The notes beneath the pieces are model-generated. The model was not told where the DNA came from and did no database searches. It worked only from the letters and a program-made list of their open reading frames with translations. A stretch of DNA of 13,996 nt, from the NCBI GenBank assembly GCA_015485245.1, contig WFTY01000428.1:1-13996 (forward strand), written 5' to 3'. This stretch comes from Anaerolineales bacterium. Lineage in GTDB: Bacteria; Chloroflexota; Anaerolineae; Anaerolineales; UBA11858. Position 1 is the stretch's first letter, and the number at the start of each line of letters is the position of its first letter. Of the stretch, positions 1 through 6,645 are shown piece after piece. A program made the translations under genes and the position numbers.

Positions 1-532
1 GGATATCCAGTGTGGGGGCTGGCGTTGGGGTGCCTTCGGGGTAATACTGGAAGAAGGTTTCGGCGATAAAGCGGTCGACTTCTGCCTCGCTGACGGTGAT
101 GCCGCGACGCTCCGCTTCCTGGCGTATCAGCAAATCGGCGATGATGTCATCCAATACCTTTGTGCCCAGGAAGGCCGGTTCGAGCTGGAACTGAATCTGC
201 CGCAGGGAGTTCTCGATCAGCGGGCGAGTGTTTTCGTCGGTGAAGTTTTGCATGAACTGGAAATAGCTGGTGTATTGGTTGACCAGTTGCATGCGCACGT
301 AGCGCGCCCGAGTCTGGAACTGGGCTACCGTGACCTGGTCGCCGTTGACGGTGACGATGGGTTTGCGGATATCGACGTATTTTTCTTTGTAAAAACCGTA
401 GGCGGCGAGCAGGATGACGGTAGCAACCACAGCGATGGTGCTGTAGATGATGATGCGTTGCTGCATTTGCTCGCGCTCGATGCGCGCCATTTGTTTTCGG
501 CTGGGGGGAGTGATTCTCTTCTGTTTTGCCAT
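1..532 (-). CDS. Membrane-anchored SurA/PpiC-type peptidyl-prolyl isomerase, N-terminal part (cut by window edge)
   Basis: The minus-strand frame is open from an ATG at 532 to the window edge, giving 177 residues; the C-terminus lies outside. A basic, polar N-terminus (residues 1-26) precedes one hydrophobic segment (about 27-48, RIIIYSTIAVVATVILLAAY), which suggests an uncleaved signal anchor with the bulk outside the cell. A SurA N-terminal-like region follows: 'PIVTVNGDQVTVAQF' (about 58-72), long helices, and 'VLDDIIADLLIRQEAERRGITV', whose 'LI..EA..RGI.VS..EVD' pattern is typical of the chaperone domain of SurA/PrsA/PpiC foldases. The visible end is Pro/Thr-rich (TPTPAPT), a linker style common in Chloroflexota extracytoplasmic proteins. 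The parvulin catalytic domain, if present, is off the window. No good Shine-Dalgarno sequence precedes the ATG, so the start is less certain than the frame. It lies behind the rpsR terminator and probably has its own promoter, which I could not identify. Confidence 0.72.
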   Translation of the reverse strand, partial: MAKQKRITPPSRKQMARIEREQMQQRIIIYSTIAVVATVILLAAYGFYKEKYVDIRKPIVTVNGDQVTVAQFQTRARYVRMQLVNQYTSYFQFMQNFTDENTRPLIENSLRQIQFQLEPAFLGTKVLDDIIADLLIRQEAERRGITVSEAEVDRFIAETFFQYYPEGTPTPAPTLDI

Positions 533-603
533 AGTACGTTGTGGGTCTCTGGGGATCAGGCGCGTAGCCGGGCGAGGGCCGCGCGCGAGGAAAGAACAAA
601 AGG

Positions 604-634
604 CGGGCATAGGCCCGAGAGGGCGCTATGCCCG
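604..634 (-). terminator. Rho-independent terminator of the rpsF-ssb-rpsR operon
   Basis: Arms 604-612 and 626-634 pair perfectly (CGGGCATAG with CTATGCCCG). An inner 4-bp stem (613-616 with 621-624) closes a GAGA loop, and only G625 bulges. On the minus strand the stem is followed by CCTTTTGTTCTTT. It begins about 20 nt past the rpsR stop, where an operon terminator would be expected. Confidence 0.85.
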
Positions 635-654
635 GTATGTTCAGGGGACAGCGT

Positions 655-897
655 TCAGCGCAGTGATTCGCCCACGAACGGCAGCAGTGCGAGGTGGCGC
701 GAGCGTTTGATCGCTTTTGCCAGGGCACGCTGATGCTTGGCGCAGGTGCCAGTCTGTCGGCGAGGACGGATCTTGCCGTCCTCAAAGATGAACTGGCGTA
801 GCAGATCGACTTTCTTGTAGTCGATGGCTAATTCACTGTCCGCGCAGAAGCGACAGGTTCGGGGACGGTAATAGCGCCGTCTTTGATATGCACTCAC
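655..897 (-). CDS. rpsR: 30S ribosomal protein S18
   Basis: This 80-residue protein of the small ribosomal subunit binds 16S rRNA as a partner of S6. It has the normal S18 length and the family landmarks 'DYKKVDLLRQFI' (27-38), 'GKIRPRRQTGTCAKHQRALAKAIKRSR' region (41-67, core GKIRPRRQTGTCAKHQ) and the C-terminal 'LALLPF'. Cys15-x2-Cys18 and Cys52-x2-His55 form a likely zinc site, marking the zinc-binding ('C+') form of S18. The start is GTG at 897 with AGGAG 8 nt upstream. It is the last gene of the rpsF-ssb-rpsR unit, 49 nt after ssb, and the terminator at 604-634 follows. In this operon type, S6 and S18 levels are often controlled together. No rplI follows, unlike in several other phyla. 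Confidence 0.96.
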   Translation of the reverse strand: MSAYQRRRYYRPRTCRFCADSELAIDYKKVDLLRQFIFEDGKIRPRRQTGTCAKHQRALAKAIKRSRHLALLPFVGESLR

Positions 898-946
898 GGT
901 TCTAACTCCTACTGGATAGCTCGCTGGCAGGCTGTCTGGCCGCTTC

Positions 947-1342
947 CTAGAAGGGGAATTCGTCTTCGAGGGAATCGGCGTGGTTGTAATCCTCTTCTTC
1001 GGTGCCGCGACGCTCGCCGAGCATGATCATCTCGTTGGCGACGATCTCCACCGAGGTGTGCCGGGTGCCGTTGGCATCTTCCCAGCGGCGGGTTTGCAGC
1101 CGCCCCTCGATGTAGACCTGCTGGCCCTTGCTCAGATACTGGTTGCAAATTTCGGCCAGTCTGTTCCAGGCGACGACGTTGAACCACTCCGTGTCGGTGC
1201 GACGTTCGCCGTCAGTGGTCGTCCAACTACGATTGGTCGCCACGCTGAAGGTGGTCACAGGGCGGCCAGAAGGGGTGTAACGCATTTCCGGATCGCGCCC
1301 CAGGTGCCCGATGATCATTACTTTGTTCAGGCCTCGGCTCAT
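947..1342 (-). CDS. ssb: Single-stranded DNA-binding protein
   Basis: This 131-residue SSB coats single-stranded DNA in replication, recombination and repair. The OB-fold spans about residues 4-107, with the family landmarks 'LNKVMIIGHLGRDPE', 'FSVATNRSW', 'TEWFNVVAWNRLAEICNQYLSKG' (core WFNVVAWNRLAEICNQYL) and 'VYIEGRLQTRRW'. A short acidic tail ends in EDEFPF, a variant of the DDDIPF tip that recruits partner proteins. The linker between the OB-fold and the tip is only about 20 residues, much shorter than in E. coli SSB. The ATG at 1342 is preceded by GGGAGG at good spacing. The gene starts 16 nt after the rpsF stop, and together with rpsR it forms the classic rpsF-ssb-rpsR block. Confidence 0.97.
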   Translation of the reverse strand: MSRGLNKVMIIGHLGRDPEMRYTPSGRPVTTFSVATNRSWTTTDGERRTDTEWFNVVAWNRLAEICNQYLSKGQQVYIEGRLQTRRWEDANGTRHTSVEIVANEMIMLGERRGTEEEDYNHADSLEDEFPF

Positions 1343-1358
1343 GACAGCCTCCCGATGC

Positions 1359-1646
1359 TTATTCGTCGGTCGATGTAATCAGGAAGCGCATCACCGGTTC
1401 CAGGAACCGCAGGTTGCGCTCCAGCTCAGTCACGAAGCTTGGGGCGATCTGGATGTTTAACAAAAAGTATTGCCCGTTGTTCTGCTTACGGATCGGGTAT
1501 GCCAGTTGGCGTTTGCCCCAGGGGTCTACTTTGTTGACCGAACCCCCTGCTTCTGTGATCCATCCCTTGATCTTTTCGACCACTTCGTTGGTGGCGGTTT
1601 CGTCCAGGTCGGGATGGACGATGAAGACAAGTTCGTATTCGCGCAT
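1359..1646 (-). CDS. rpsF: 30S ribosomal protein S6
   Basis: This 95-residue ribosomal protein S6 is the partner of S18 on the 30S platform. Family landmarks are 'MREYELVFIVHPDLDE' (1-16), 'GKRQLAYPIRKQNNGQYFLL' (44-63) and 'RFLEPVMRFLI' (80-90). I chose the ATG at 1646 because AAAGGAGGT lies 4-5 nt upstream and the S6 family begins at exactly this motif. The same frame is open further upstream, to 1775, but that extension crosses the promoter and has no family match. It is the first gene of the operon, with a 60-nt leader from the predicted promoter at 1713-1741. It lacks a long acidic C-terminal tail. Confidence 0.96.
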   Translation of the reverse strand: MREYELVFIVHPDLDETATNEVVEKIKGWITEAGGSVNKVDPWGKRQLAYPIRKQNNGQYFLLNIQIAPSFVTELERNLRFLEPVMRFLITSTDE

Positions 1647-1712
1647 ATTTACCTCCTTTCCACGGGATTGCCCCTGACGCCGCGAATGCGCCAGAAGCGG
1701 AAAGCGGTGAAA

Positions 1713-1741
1713 AGGATAACATGAAGGGGGGGATTTGTGAA
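1713..1741 (-). promoter_or_regulatory. Predicted sigma70-type promoter of rpsF-ssb-rpsR
   Basis: On the minus strand, TTCACA (1741-1736) is followed after exactly 17 nt by TATCCT (1718-1713). These match the consensus at 5/6 and 4/6. The site lies about 65 nt upstream of the rpsF ATG and just past the terminator hairpin of the preceding unit, where a promoter is needed. The hexamers are imperfect, so this is a prediction only. Confidence 0.45.
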
Positions 1742-1759
1742 GAAGGAGATTAAAGAGAA

Positions 1760-1788
1760 CATCCCGCAGGTTCAAAACCCGCGGGATG
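1760..1788 (-). terminator. Hairpin terminator after the sufR-sufT unit
   Basis: Arms CATCCCGC (1760-1767) and GCGGGATG (1781-1788) pair perfectly. After one A·C mismatch, GGTT pairs with AACC over a 3-nt loop. On the minus strand the stem is followed by TTCTCTTTA, a weak U-tract. It starts about 17 nt past the stop of the MIP18-family gene. Its core resembles the hairpin at 9047-9088, so both may belong to one repeat family. Confidence 0.7.
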
Positions 1789-1805
1789 CTGTTTTGCGGA
1801 AGTGG

Positions 1806-2150
1806 CTAGAACAATCCCCAGTCTGCGCCGACGCCTTCTTCCATATATGTGGGATCCCAGTATTCCATGCCCATCTCGACGGTGGTGGGGCGTTCGAGTA
1901 CCTGCTCTGCCTTGGCGCGCGCCGCTTCGAGCAGCGCGGGGGCATACGGGCAAAAGGGGGTGGTCATAATCATCACGACGTGCGCGCTGTCGTCTTCCGC
2001 GTTGATGCGCACGTCGCGCACCAGCCCCAGTTCCATGATGTTGAGGCCGATTTCCGGGTCCACCACCTGACGGAAGGCGCTGTCGAGGGGTTGGAAGTAT
2101 TCTGGATGGGTGGTTTCAATTTGCCACTTTGGGCGGGGTTTACTACTCAT
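1806..2150 (-). CDS. sufT: MIP18/DUF59-family Fe-S cluster assembly protein (SufT-like)
   Basis: This 114-residue, single-domain MIP18 (DUF59) protein belongs to a family that helps mature or deliver Fe-S clusters (SufT in bacteria, the PaaD domain, eukaryotic CIA2). The hallmark 'VVDPEIGLNIMELGLVRDV' lies at 29-47. A 'TTPFCPYAP' segment holds the family's conserved cysteine (Cys67), and 'EMGMEYWDPTY' near the end matches the W-x-P region. The start is the ATG at 2150, whose ATGA overlaps the stop of the upstream sufR gene. This implies translational coupling and co-transcription. An open extension to 2231 lies entirely within sufR and was not used. Unlike many suf operons, where this gene follows sufU or sufB, here it sits with the regulator on the divergent arm. 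The symbol reflects family and context rather than tested orthology. Confidence 0.85.
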   Translation of the reverse strand: MSSKPRPKWQIETTHPEYFQPLDSAFRQVVDPEIGLNIMELGLVRDVRINAEDDSAHVVMIMTTPFCPYAPALLEAARAKAEQVLERPTTVEMGMEYWDPTYMEEGVGADWGLF

Positions 2151-2803
2151 GGTGTGGTTTTCTCTGTCTCTTGATTTACTGGCGGCGCGCTGACGACGTA
2201 AGTGCAGTGGGTATCGCCGTTGAGCACGCATTTGATTTTTTCAATGGGCACATCGAGCACGTTGGAGATCAGCGTCTCATCCACCGCGCAGACTTCGGGA
2301 TGAGTTTGGCCGACGTGCAGGTAAGGGCAGCCGACCTCGCGAATATGGTAGCCATCGCTCTTGTGCTCCCACTCGACGACGAAGCCTTCGGAGTTTAGCA
2401 GGTCGCGCACGATGTCGAGGCGCTCCTCGATGGGGAGATCGTCCACATCCAGGTCAGCAGCGTATTCGGCGGCCAGCTCGTTGGCCATCTGTGAAAAGAG
2501 TTCGCCCACCAGCAGGTCGGGCAGGGTTTCCTTGAGCTGGTTGAGCAGGCGGATGGTCAGCTTGAGGTAACGGCTGGGAAATTGCTCCATCCCCTTTTCG
2601 GTGAGAAAGTACACCAGCCGCGGCCGTCCGACTCCGTGACGCTCCTCCTCGGAGGCAACCAGCCCGCTGGCTTCCAGCTTGCTGATGTGATGGCGCACGG
2701 AAATCGGGTTGATGCCCACGGATTCGGCCAGCTCGTTGATCGTGCAGCGCTGGCGCGTGAGCAGTGTGCGGAGGACTTTCTCTCGAGTGGTTGATGTCGT
2801 CAT
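2147..2803 (-). CDS. sufR: SufR-type Fe-S-sensing transcriptional regulator
   Basis: This 218-residue regulator has an N-terminal winged helix-turn-helix: 'TINELAESVGINPISVRHHI' (21-40) is the HTH and 'GVGRPRLVYFLTEKG' (57-71) the wing. The C-terminal half carries Cys159, Cys172, Cys192 and Cys200. C159-x12-C172 and C172-x27-C200 match the ligand spacing I recall for mycobacterial SufR; Cys192 is an additional candidate. The known role of the family is to bind DNA as a cluster-loaded dimer and repress suf genes when clusters are plentiful. It is divergent from sufCBDSU and immediately followed by the SufT-like gene (4-nt ATGA overlap). The ATG at 2803 has no clear Shine-Dalgarno sequence, and the predicted promoter at 2844-2873 leaves a leader of about 35 nt. 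Autoregulation is likely because the candidate operator at 2869-2905 overlaps its -35 box. Confidence 0.88.
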   Translation of the reverse strand: MTTSTTREKVLRTLLTRQRCTINELAESVGINPISVRHHISKLEASGLVASEEERHGVGRPRLVYFLTEKGMEQFPSRYLKLTIRLLNQLKETLPDLLVGELFSQMANELAAEYAADLDVDDLPIEERLDIVRDLLNSEGFVVEWEHKSDGYHIREVGCPYLHVGQTHPEVCAVDETLISNVLDVPIEKIKCVLNGDTHCTYVVSAPPVNQETEKTTP

Positions 2804-2843
2804 AGTGGATCAATCGGTTGTGCCCGAACTTGCTTTGGCCCTG

Positions 2844-2873
2844 AGTATACCATGCTGCCTCGCAAGGTGTCAA
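2844..2873 (-). promoter_or_regulatory. Predicted sigma70-type promoter of sufR
   Basis: On the minus strand, a perfect TTGACA (2873-2868) is followed after 18 nt by TATACT (2849-2844, 5/6). Transcription would start near 2837, about 34 nt before the sufR ATG. The -35 box lies inside the left arm of the inverted repeat at 2869-2905. Confidence 0.75.
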
Positions 2874-2905
2874 TAATTTATATGAATAATATCAAAAATA
2901 TTGAC
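2869..2905. promoter_or_regulatory. Inverted repeat spanning both divergent -35 boxes; candidate SufR operator
   Basis: GTCAATA (2869-2875) and TATTGAC (2899-2905) are perfect 7-bp inverted arms around a very AT-rich 23-bp core, in an otherwise GC-rich region. The left arm holds the sufR -35 box and the right arm the sufC -35 box. One dimer bound here could cover both. The core also contains a looser TGA-N6-TCA dyad (2883-2894). The cyanobacterial SufR box CAAC-N6-GTTG is not seen. Part of the symmetry is unavoidable because both arms contain TTGAC, so the operator role is inferred. Confidence 0.45.
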
Positions 2906-2929
2906 CGAATCCGCCCTCCGTGCTATAAT
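2901..2929 (+). promoter_or_regulatory. Predicted sigma70-type promoter of the suf operon
   Basis: TTGACC (2901-2906, 5/6) and a perfect TATAAT (2924-2929) are separated by exactly 17 nt. Transcription would start near 2936, leaving a leader of about 58 nt before the sufC ATG at 2994. It is one of the two best promoters in the window, consistent with a strong operon held down by a repressor. Confidence 0.82.
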
Positions 2930-2953
2930 CCGGCCACAATAGAAAAACCGATG

Positions 2954-2980
2954 GCGCGTGTAGGGCGCGCTTCATTTTTT
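2954..2980 (+). promoter_or_regulatory. Leader hairpin plus T-run before sufC; possible attenuator
   Basis: GCGCG (2954-2958) pairs with CGCGC (2966-2970) over a 7-nt loop, with a possible extra G·U pair. It is followed by TTCA and six T (2975-2980), just upstream of the sufC ribosome-binding site AAGGAG (2983-2988). The stem is short and the T-run is offset by 4 nt. It may be a weak terminator or attenuator, or only a leader structure. Confidence 0.3.
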
Positions 2981-2993
2981 GCAAGGAGAACAC

Positions 2994-3767
2994 ATGTCCG
3001 AGTTAATGATCAAAGACCTGCATGTCAACGTTGAAGGAAATGAGATCCTCAAGGGCCTCAGCCTCACCGTTCGTCAGGGAGAGATTCATGCCCTTATGGG
3101 GCCGAATGGCACTGGAAAGTCCACGCTGGCCTACACACTGATGGGGCACCCTAACTACGAAGTCACCGGCGGTGAGGTGCTTTTTAAAGGGCAGAACATC
3201 CTCGAACTGGCGCCGGACGAGCGCGCCCATCTGGGGTTGTTCCTGGCTTTTCAGTACCCGGTAGCCATCCCCGGGGTGACGGTGGCGAACTTCCTGCGCA
3301 CGGCGATCAACGCTCATCGCAAGGCCGCCGACCCGGAAGATAAGGGCATCTCGATCCCGGAGTTTCGCAAGCTGCTCAAAGAGCGCATGGATTTGCTTCA
3401 GATGGAGCATTCTGTGGCCGGGCGTTATCTCAATGATGGGTTCTCTGGCGGCGAGAAGAAGCGAGCGGAGATTTTGCAGATGGTGACTCTCCAGCCGGAG
3501 ATCGCCATCCTCGATGAGACCGACTCGGGATTGGACATCGACGCCCTGCGCATTGTCGCTGAGGGCGTCAACGCCATGCGCGGCGCGGCGTTCGGCGCGC
3601 TGGTGATTACGCACTATCAGCGCATCCTCAATTACATTCAGCCGGATTTTGTTCATGTCATGCTGGACGGCCGCGTGGTTGAATCCGGCGGCCCGGAGCT
3701 GGCTCACCGCCTTGAAGCGGATGGTTATGATTGGTTGCGCGAGAAGCATAGCCAGGTAGCTGTTTAA
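2994..3767 (+). CDS. sufC: Fe-S assembly ATPase SufC
   Basis: This 257-residue cytoplasmic ABC-type ATPase powers the SufBC2D scaffold during cluster assembly. It shows Walker A GPNGTGKST (36-44), Q-loop FQYP (86-89), a signature motif in the SufC form FSGGEKKR (150-157), Walker B AILDETDSGLD (171-181) and the switch His207. 'DETDSGLD' in place of the usual 'DEPTSGLD' and 'EKKRAEILQM' are diagnostic for SufC. The ATG at 2994 has AAGGAG 5 nt upstream. A TTG 15 nt earlier is in frame but would sit inside the leader T-run and lacks a site. It is the first gene of the suf operon, with sufB starting 13 nt after its stop. Confidence 0.97.
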   Translation: MSELMIKDLHVNVEGNEILKGLSLTVRQGEIHALMGPNGTGKSTLAYTLMGHPNYEVTGGEVLFKGQNILELAPDERAHLGLFLAFQYPVAIPGVTVANFLRTAINAHRKAADPEDKGISIPEFRKLLKERMDLLQMEHSVAGRYLNDGFSGGEKKRAEILQMVTLQPEIAILDETDSGLDIDALRIVAEGVNAMRGAAFGALVITHYQRILNYIQPDFVHVMLDGRVVESGGPELAHRLEADGYDWLREKHSQVAV

Positions 3768-3780
3768 AGGACAGTTGATT

Positions 3781-5190
3781 ATGAGTACAACAGATACCCA
3801 ACTTTTAGATGGTATTGGCGAGTACAAGTGGGGCTTTCGCGACCCGGAGACCTTTGTATTCAAATCGAAGAAGGGACTTGATCGCGAGGTGGTGGAACAG
3901 ATTTCTGCCATGAAGGGCGAACCTTCGTGGATGCTGGAGTTTCGCCTCAAGGCGTTGGAACATTTCCAGCAGCGCCCGATGCCCAGTTGGGGCGGTGATC
4001 TCTCCACGCTTAACCTGGATGAGCTGTACTATTATGTCAAGCCCACCGACGAGGAGGGCAAGTCTTGGGACGATGTCCCCGATACGATCAAAGAGACCTT
4101 CGACCGCCTGGGCATCCCCGAAGCTGAACAGAAGTTCCTCGCCGGCGTGGGGGCGCAGTATGAATCCGAGATGGTGTACCACAGTGTGCAGAAGCACCTC
4201 GAAGAGCAGGGCGTGATCTTCCTCAGCATTGAAGAAGGCCTGCGGCAGTATCCCGACCTGTTCCGCCAGTACTTCAGCACAGTGATCCCCATCGAGGATA
4301 ACAAGTTCGCCGCGCTCAACAGCGCGGTTTGGTCGGGCGGCTCGTTCGTCTACATCCCCCCGGGAGTCAAGGTGGAGATGCCTTTGCAGGCTTATTTCCG
4401 CCTCAACGTGGCGAATATTGGTCAGTTCGAACGTTCGCTGATTATCGCTGATGAAGGCTCGCAGGTGCACTATGTGGAAGGCTGTACCGCGCCGCAATAT
4501 ACCACCGATTCGTTCCACAGCGGTGTGATCGAGATCGTGGTCAAGAAGGGTGCCCGCGTGCGCTACACCACCATCCAGAACTGGTCGAACAATGTGTATA
4601 ACCTGGTGACCCAGCGCGCCATTGTGGAAGAAGATGCCACGATGGAGTGGGTGGATTCCAACCTCGGCTCCAAATTGACGATGAAGTACCCCTCCTGCTA
4701 TCTGATGGGGCCGGGCGCACACGGCGAGATCCTCTCGATGGCCTTCGCTGGCCGCGGTCAGCATCAGGACACTGGGGGCAAGGTGGTCCACTTTGCGCCC
4801 AACACCAGCAGCAAGATCGTCTCTAAGTCCATCAGCAAGGATGGGGGGCGCGCCTCGTACCGCGGCTTACTCAAGGTGCACAAGGGTATGGGGGGCGTGC
4901 GCTCCAACGTGGTTTGCGATGCGCTGCTGCTCGATCCGCAATCGCGCTCCGACACCTACCCCTACATCGAAATTGACGATGAGGACGTGACCATCGGCCA
5001 CGAGGCTTCGGTCTCCAAGATCGGCGAGGAGCAATTGTTCTACCTGATGAGCCGCGGCATGAGCGAAGAGGAAGCCACCACGATGATCGTCTCCGGCTTC
5101 ATTGAGCCGCTGGTGAAAGAACTACCCATGGAATATGCCATCGAGATGAACCGTCTGATTCAGTTGCAGATGGAAGGTTCGATTGGTTGA
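3781..5190 (+). CDS. sufB: Fe-S assembly scaffold SufB
   Basis: This 469-residue scaffold subunit accepts sulfur from SufS/SufU and builds the cluster with SufC and SufD. The family core is intact: 'GGSFVYIPPGVKVEMPLQAYFRLN' region (about 186-209), 'VHYVEGCTAPQY' (229-240), the beta-helix stretch to about 380, and 'IGHEASVSKIGEEQLFYLMSRG' region (405-426). Cys379 in 'NVVCDALLLD' corresponds to the functional cysteine near position 405 of E. coli SufB, and His407 lies at the conserved cluster-building site. It is normal length and carries no intein, an insertion often found in SufB. The ATG at 3781 is preceded by AGGA 9 nt upstream. The next gene, sufD, starts 4 nt after the stop. Confidence 0.97.
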   Translation: MSTTDTQLLDGIGEYKWGFRDPETFVFKSKKGLDREVVEQISAMKGEPSWMLEFRLKALEHFQQRPMPSWGGDLSTLNLDELYYYVKPTDEEGKSWDDVPDTIKETFDRLGIPEAEQKFLAGVGAQYESEMVYHSVQKHLEEQGVIFLSIEEGLRQYPDLFRQYFSTVIPIEDNKFAALNSAVWSGGSFVYIPPGVKVEMPLQAYFRLNVANIGQFERSLIIADEGSQVHYVEGCTAPQYTTDSFHSGVIEIVVKKGARVRYTTIQNWSNNVYNLVTQRAIVEEDATMEWVDSNLGSKLTMKYPSCYLMGPGAHGEILSMAFAGRGQHQDTGGKVVHFAPNTSSKIVSKSISKDGGRASYRGLLKVHKGMGGVRSNVVCDALLLDPQSRSDTYPYIEIDDEDVTIGHEASVSKIGEEQLFYLMSRGMSEEEATTMIVSGFIEPLVKELPMEYAIEMNRLIQLQMEGSIG

Positions 5191-5194
5191 TGCA

Positions 5195-6565
5195 ATGTCT
5201 GCGAATGAGAAAGAGTTTATGACGACCAAACGAGTTGTAACCCGCACCCAGCGCTCCCGCCGCCCCAGATTCGACGGCTTTACGTTCAGCCGTGAGATGA
5301 TCCCTGCTGGCGAGGGCGGTAGCCTGCTGGATGATTTTCGCGCCCGCGCCTGGGAGGCGTATGAGCGCCTGCCGTACCCGACGACCAGCGATGAACCCTG
5401 GCGTCGCACAGATATCAGCAAATTGAACGGCGATTTCCGGCTCCCTGCGCCGGAAGCTTACCTGGATTTGCCCCCCGTCCCGGAGCGCCTGCTGCTCCCG
5501 CTGGTCAGCGATCAGCATGGCGGGCAGATCCGTCTGCTCCCCGGCGAAGTGCAGCAGGACCTCAACCCTGATCTGGCGCAGCGGGGGGTGATCTTCGCTG
5601 ACCTGGAGACCGCTGCCCGTCAGTTCCCCGATCAGGTGGCTAAGGCGTTGGGGACGATTGTCCGCCCCGACGAGGGCAAATTTGCCGCCCTTTCCGCCGC
5701 CCTGGCGCAGAACGGCGTTTTCGTCTATGTGCCGCGCGGCGTGCAGGTGGAGCAACCGCTGCACAGCCTGGTGTGGGCTGCGGGAGTTGGGCTGGCGCAT
5801 TTCTCCCACCTGGTGATCTGGCTGGAAGAGGGCGCCTCGTTGACCTACGTGCACGAGGCGGCCTCCCCGAACGGCCTTGGCGGGCAGACCCTGCACAGCG
5901 CCGTGGTGGAACTGTACGTCGGCCCAAACGCCAGCCTGCGTTTTGTGGAGCTGCAATCCCTGGGCGATAACGTGTGGAACTTCACGCACGAACGCGCCGT
6001 GCTGGAGCGCGACGCCAGCCTGGATTGGATCTTCGGCGCCATTGGCTCGCGCCTGACCAAAAACTTCTCCGACCTCGACCTGGTAGGGGTGGGCGCGCAC
6101 GGGCGCATGTCGGGTTTCTACTTCACGGATGGCGAGCAACATCTGGATCACGATACTCAGCAAAATCATCGCGCCGCCAACACCACCAGCGATCTGCTCT
6201 TCAAAGGCGCGCTGAAAGGACACAGCCGTTCGGTGTGGCAGGGGATGATCTACGTCGCTCCCGGGGCGCAGCGCACCGATGGCTACCAGGCCAACCGAAA
6301 CCTGGTGCTCAGCGAGAACGCCCGCGCGGATTCCATCCCCGGCCTCGAAATCCTGGCCGATGACGTCCGCTGCACGCACGGCGCCACCGTGGGCAAGATT
6401 GACCCGGAGCTGGTTTTCTATTTGCGCAGCCGCGGCATCCCCGCCGAACAGGCCGAGCGACTGGTCGTGGAGGGATTCTTCGACCCGATCATGCAACGCA
6501 TCCCTTTCGACGGCGTGCGAGCGCGTTTTCAGGAGGCGATTCAGGCAAAGATGACCGCACAGTAG
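5195..6565 (+). CDS. sufD: Fe-S assembly protein SufD
   Basis: This 456-residue SufB paralog forms the SufBC2D complex and is needed for iron entry. N-terminal 'YERLPYPTTSDEPWRRTDIS' is the SufD signature (W-R-x-T/Y-D). The beta-helix core runs through 'GVFVYVPRGVQVEQPLHSL', and the C-terminal part has Cys393-x-His395 in 'VRCTHGATVG', the E. coli C358/H360 pair. The end 'GFFDPIMQRIP' is also typical. The start is uncertain: ATG 5195, ATG 5219 and TTG 5183 are in frame and none has a convincing ribosome-binding site. Tight spacing to sufB suggests translational coupling, which favours 5195. It is likely transcribed together with sufC and sufB. Confidence 0.95.
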   Translation: MSANEKEFMTTKRVVTRTQRSRRPRFDGFTFSREMIPAGEGGSLLDDFRARAWEAYERLPYPTTSDEPWRRTDISKLNGDFRLPAPEAYLDLPPVPERLLLPLVSDQHGGQIRLLPGEVQQDLNPDLAQRGVIFADLETAARQFPDQVAKALGTIVRPDEGKFAALSAALAQNGVFVYVPRGVQVEQPLHSLVWAAGVGLAHFSHLVIWLEEGASLTYVHEAASPNGLGGQTLHSAVVELYVGPNASLRFVELQSLGDNVWNFTHERAVLERDASLDWIFGAIGSRLTKNFSDLDLVGVGAHGRMSGFYFTDGEQHLDHDTQQNHRAANTTSDLLFKGALKGHSRSVWQGMIYVAPGAQRTDGYQANRNLVLSENARADSIPGLEILADDVRCTHGATVGKIDPELVFYLRSRGIPAEQAERLVVEGFFDPIMQRIPFDGVRARFQEAIQAKMTAQ

Positions 6566-6577
6566 GCGATTTTGCCG

Positions 6578-6583
6578 TATAAT
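6578..6583 (+). promoter_or_regulatory. Perfect -10 box; possible internal promoter for the second half of the suf operon
   Basis: TATAAT lies in the 80-nt gap between sufD and the 90-aa gene. No acceptable -35 hexamer is found 16-18 nt upstream, and the TG at 6573-6574 is one base too far away for an extended -10. It may be a weak internal promoter or chance. Confidence 0.25.
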
Positions 6584-6645
6584 ACCGGTGGGGAAATTCT
6601 TCCTCCAAAGCACATGGAAATTTTTTCGAAAACAGGAGGTTAACA

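Noticed and set aside
2804..2993. Search for the cyanobacterial SufR box (CAAC-N6-GTTG)
   Set aside because: No match is present. The near-match CAATCGGTTG (2811-2820) has the wrong spacing and lies downstream of the sufR promoter.
3003..4791. Two long minus-strand open frames (3003-4007 and 3805-4791)
   Set aside because: They lie opposite sufC and sufB, which have complete family motifs. The antisense products resemble no protein family.
6614..6643. A nine-codon ATG reading frame just before the 90-aa gene, ending 2 nt before its TTG start
   Set aside because: It lacks a ribosome-binding site of its own, and its end simply contains the Shine-Dalgarno sequence of the next gene. A coupling role cannot be supported.
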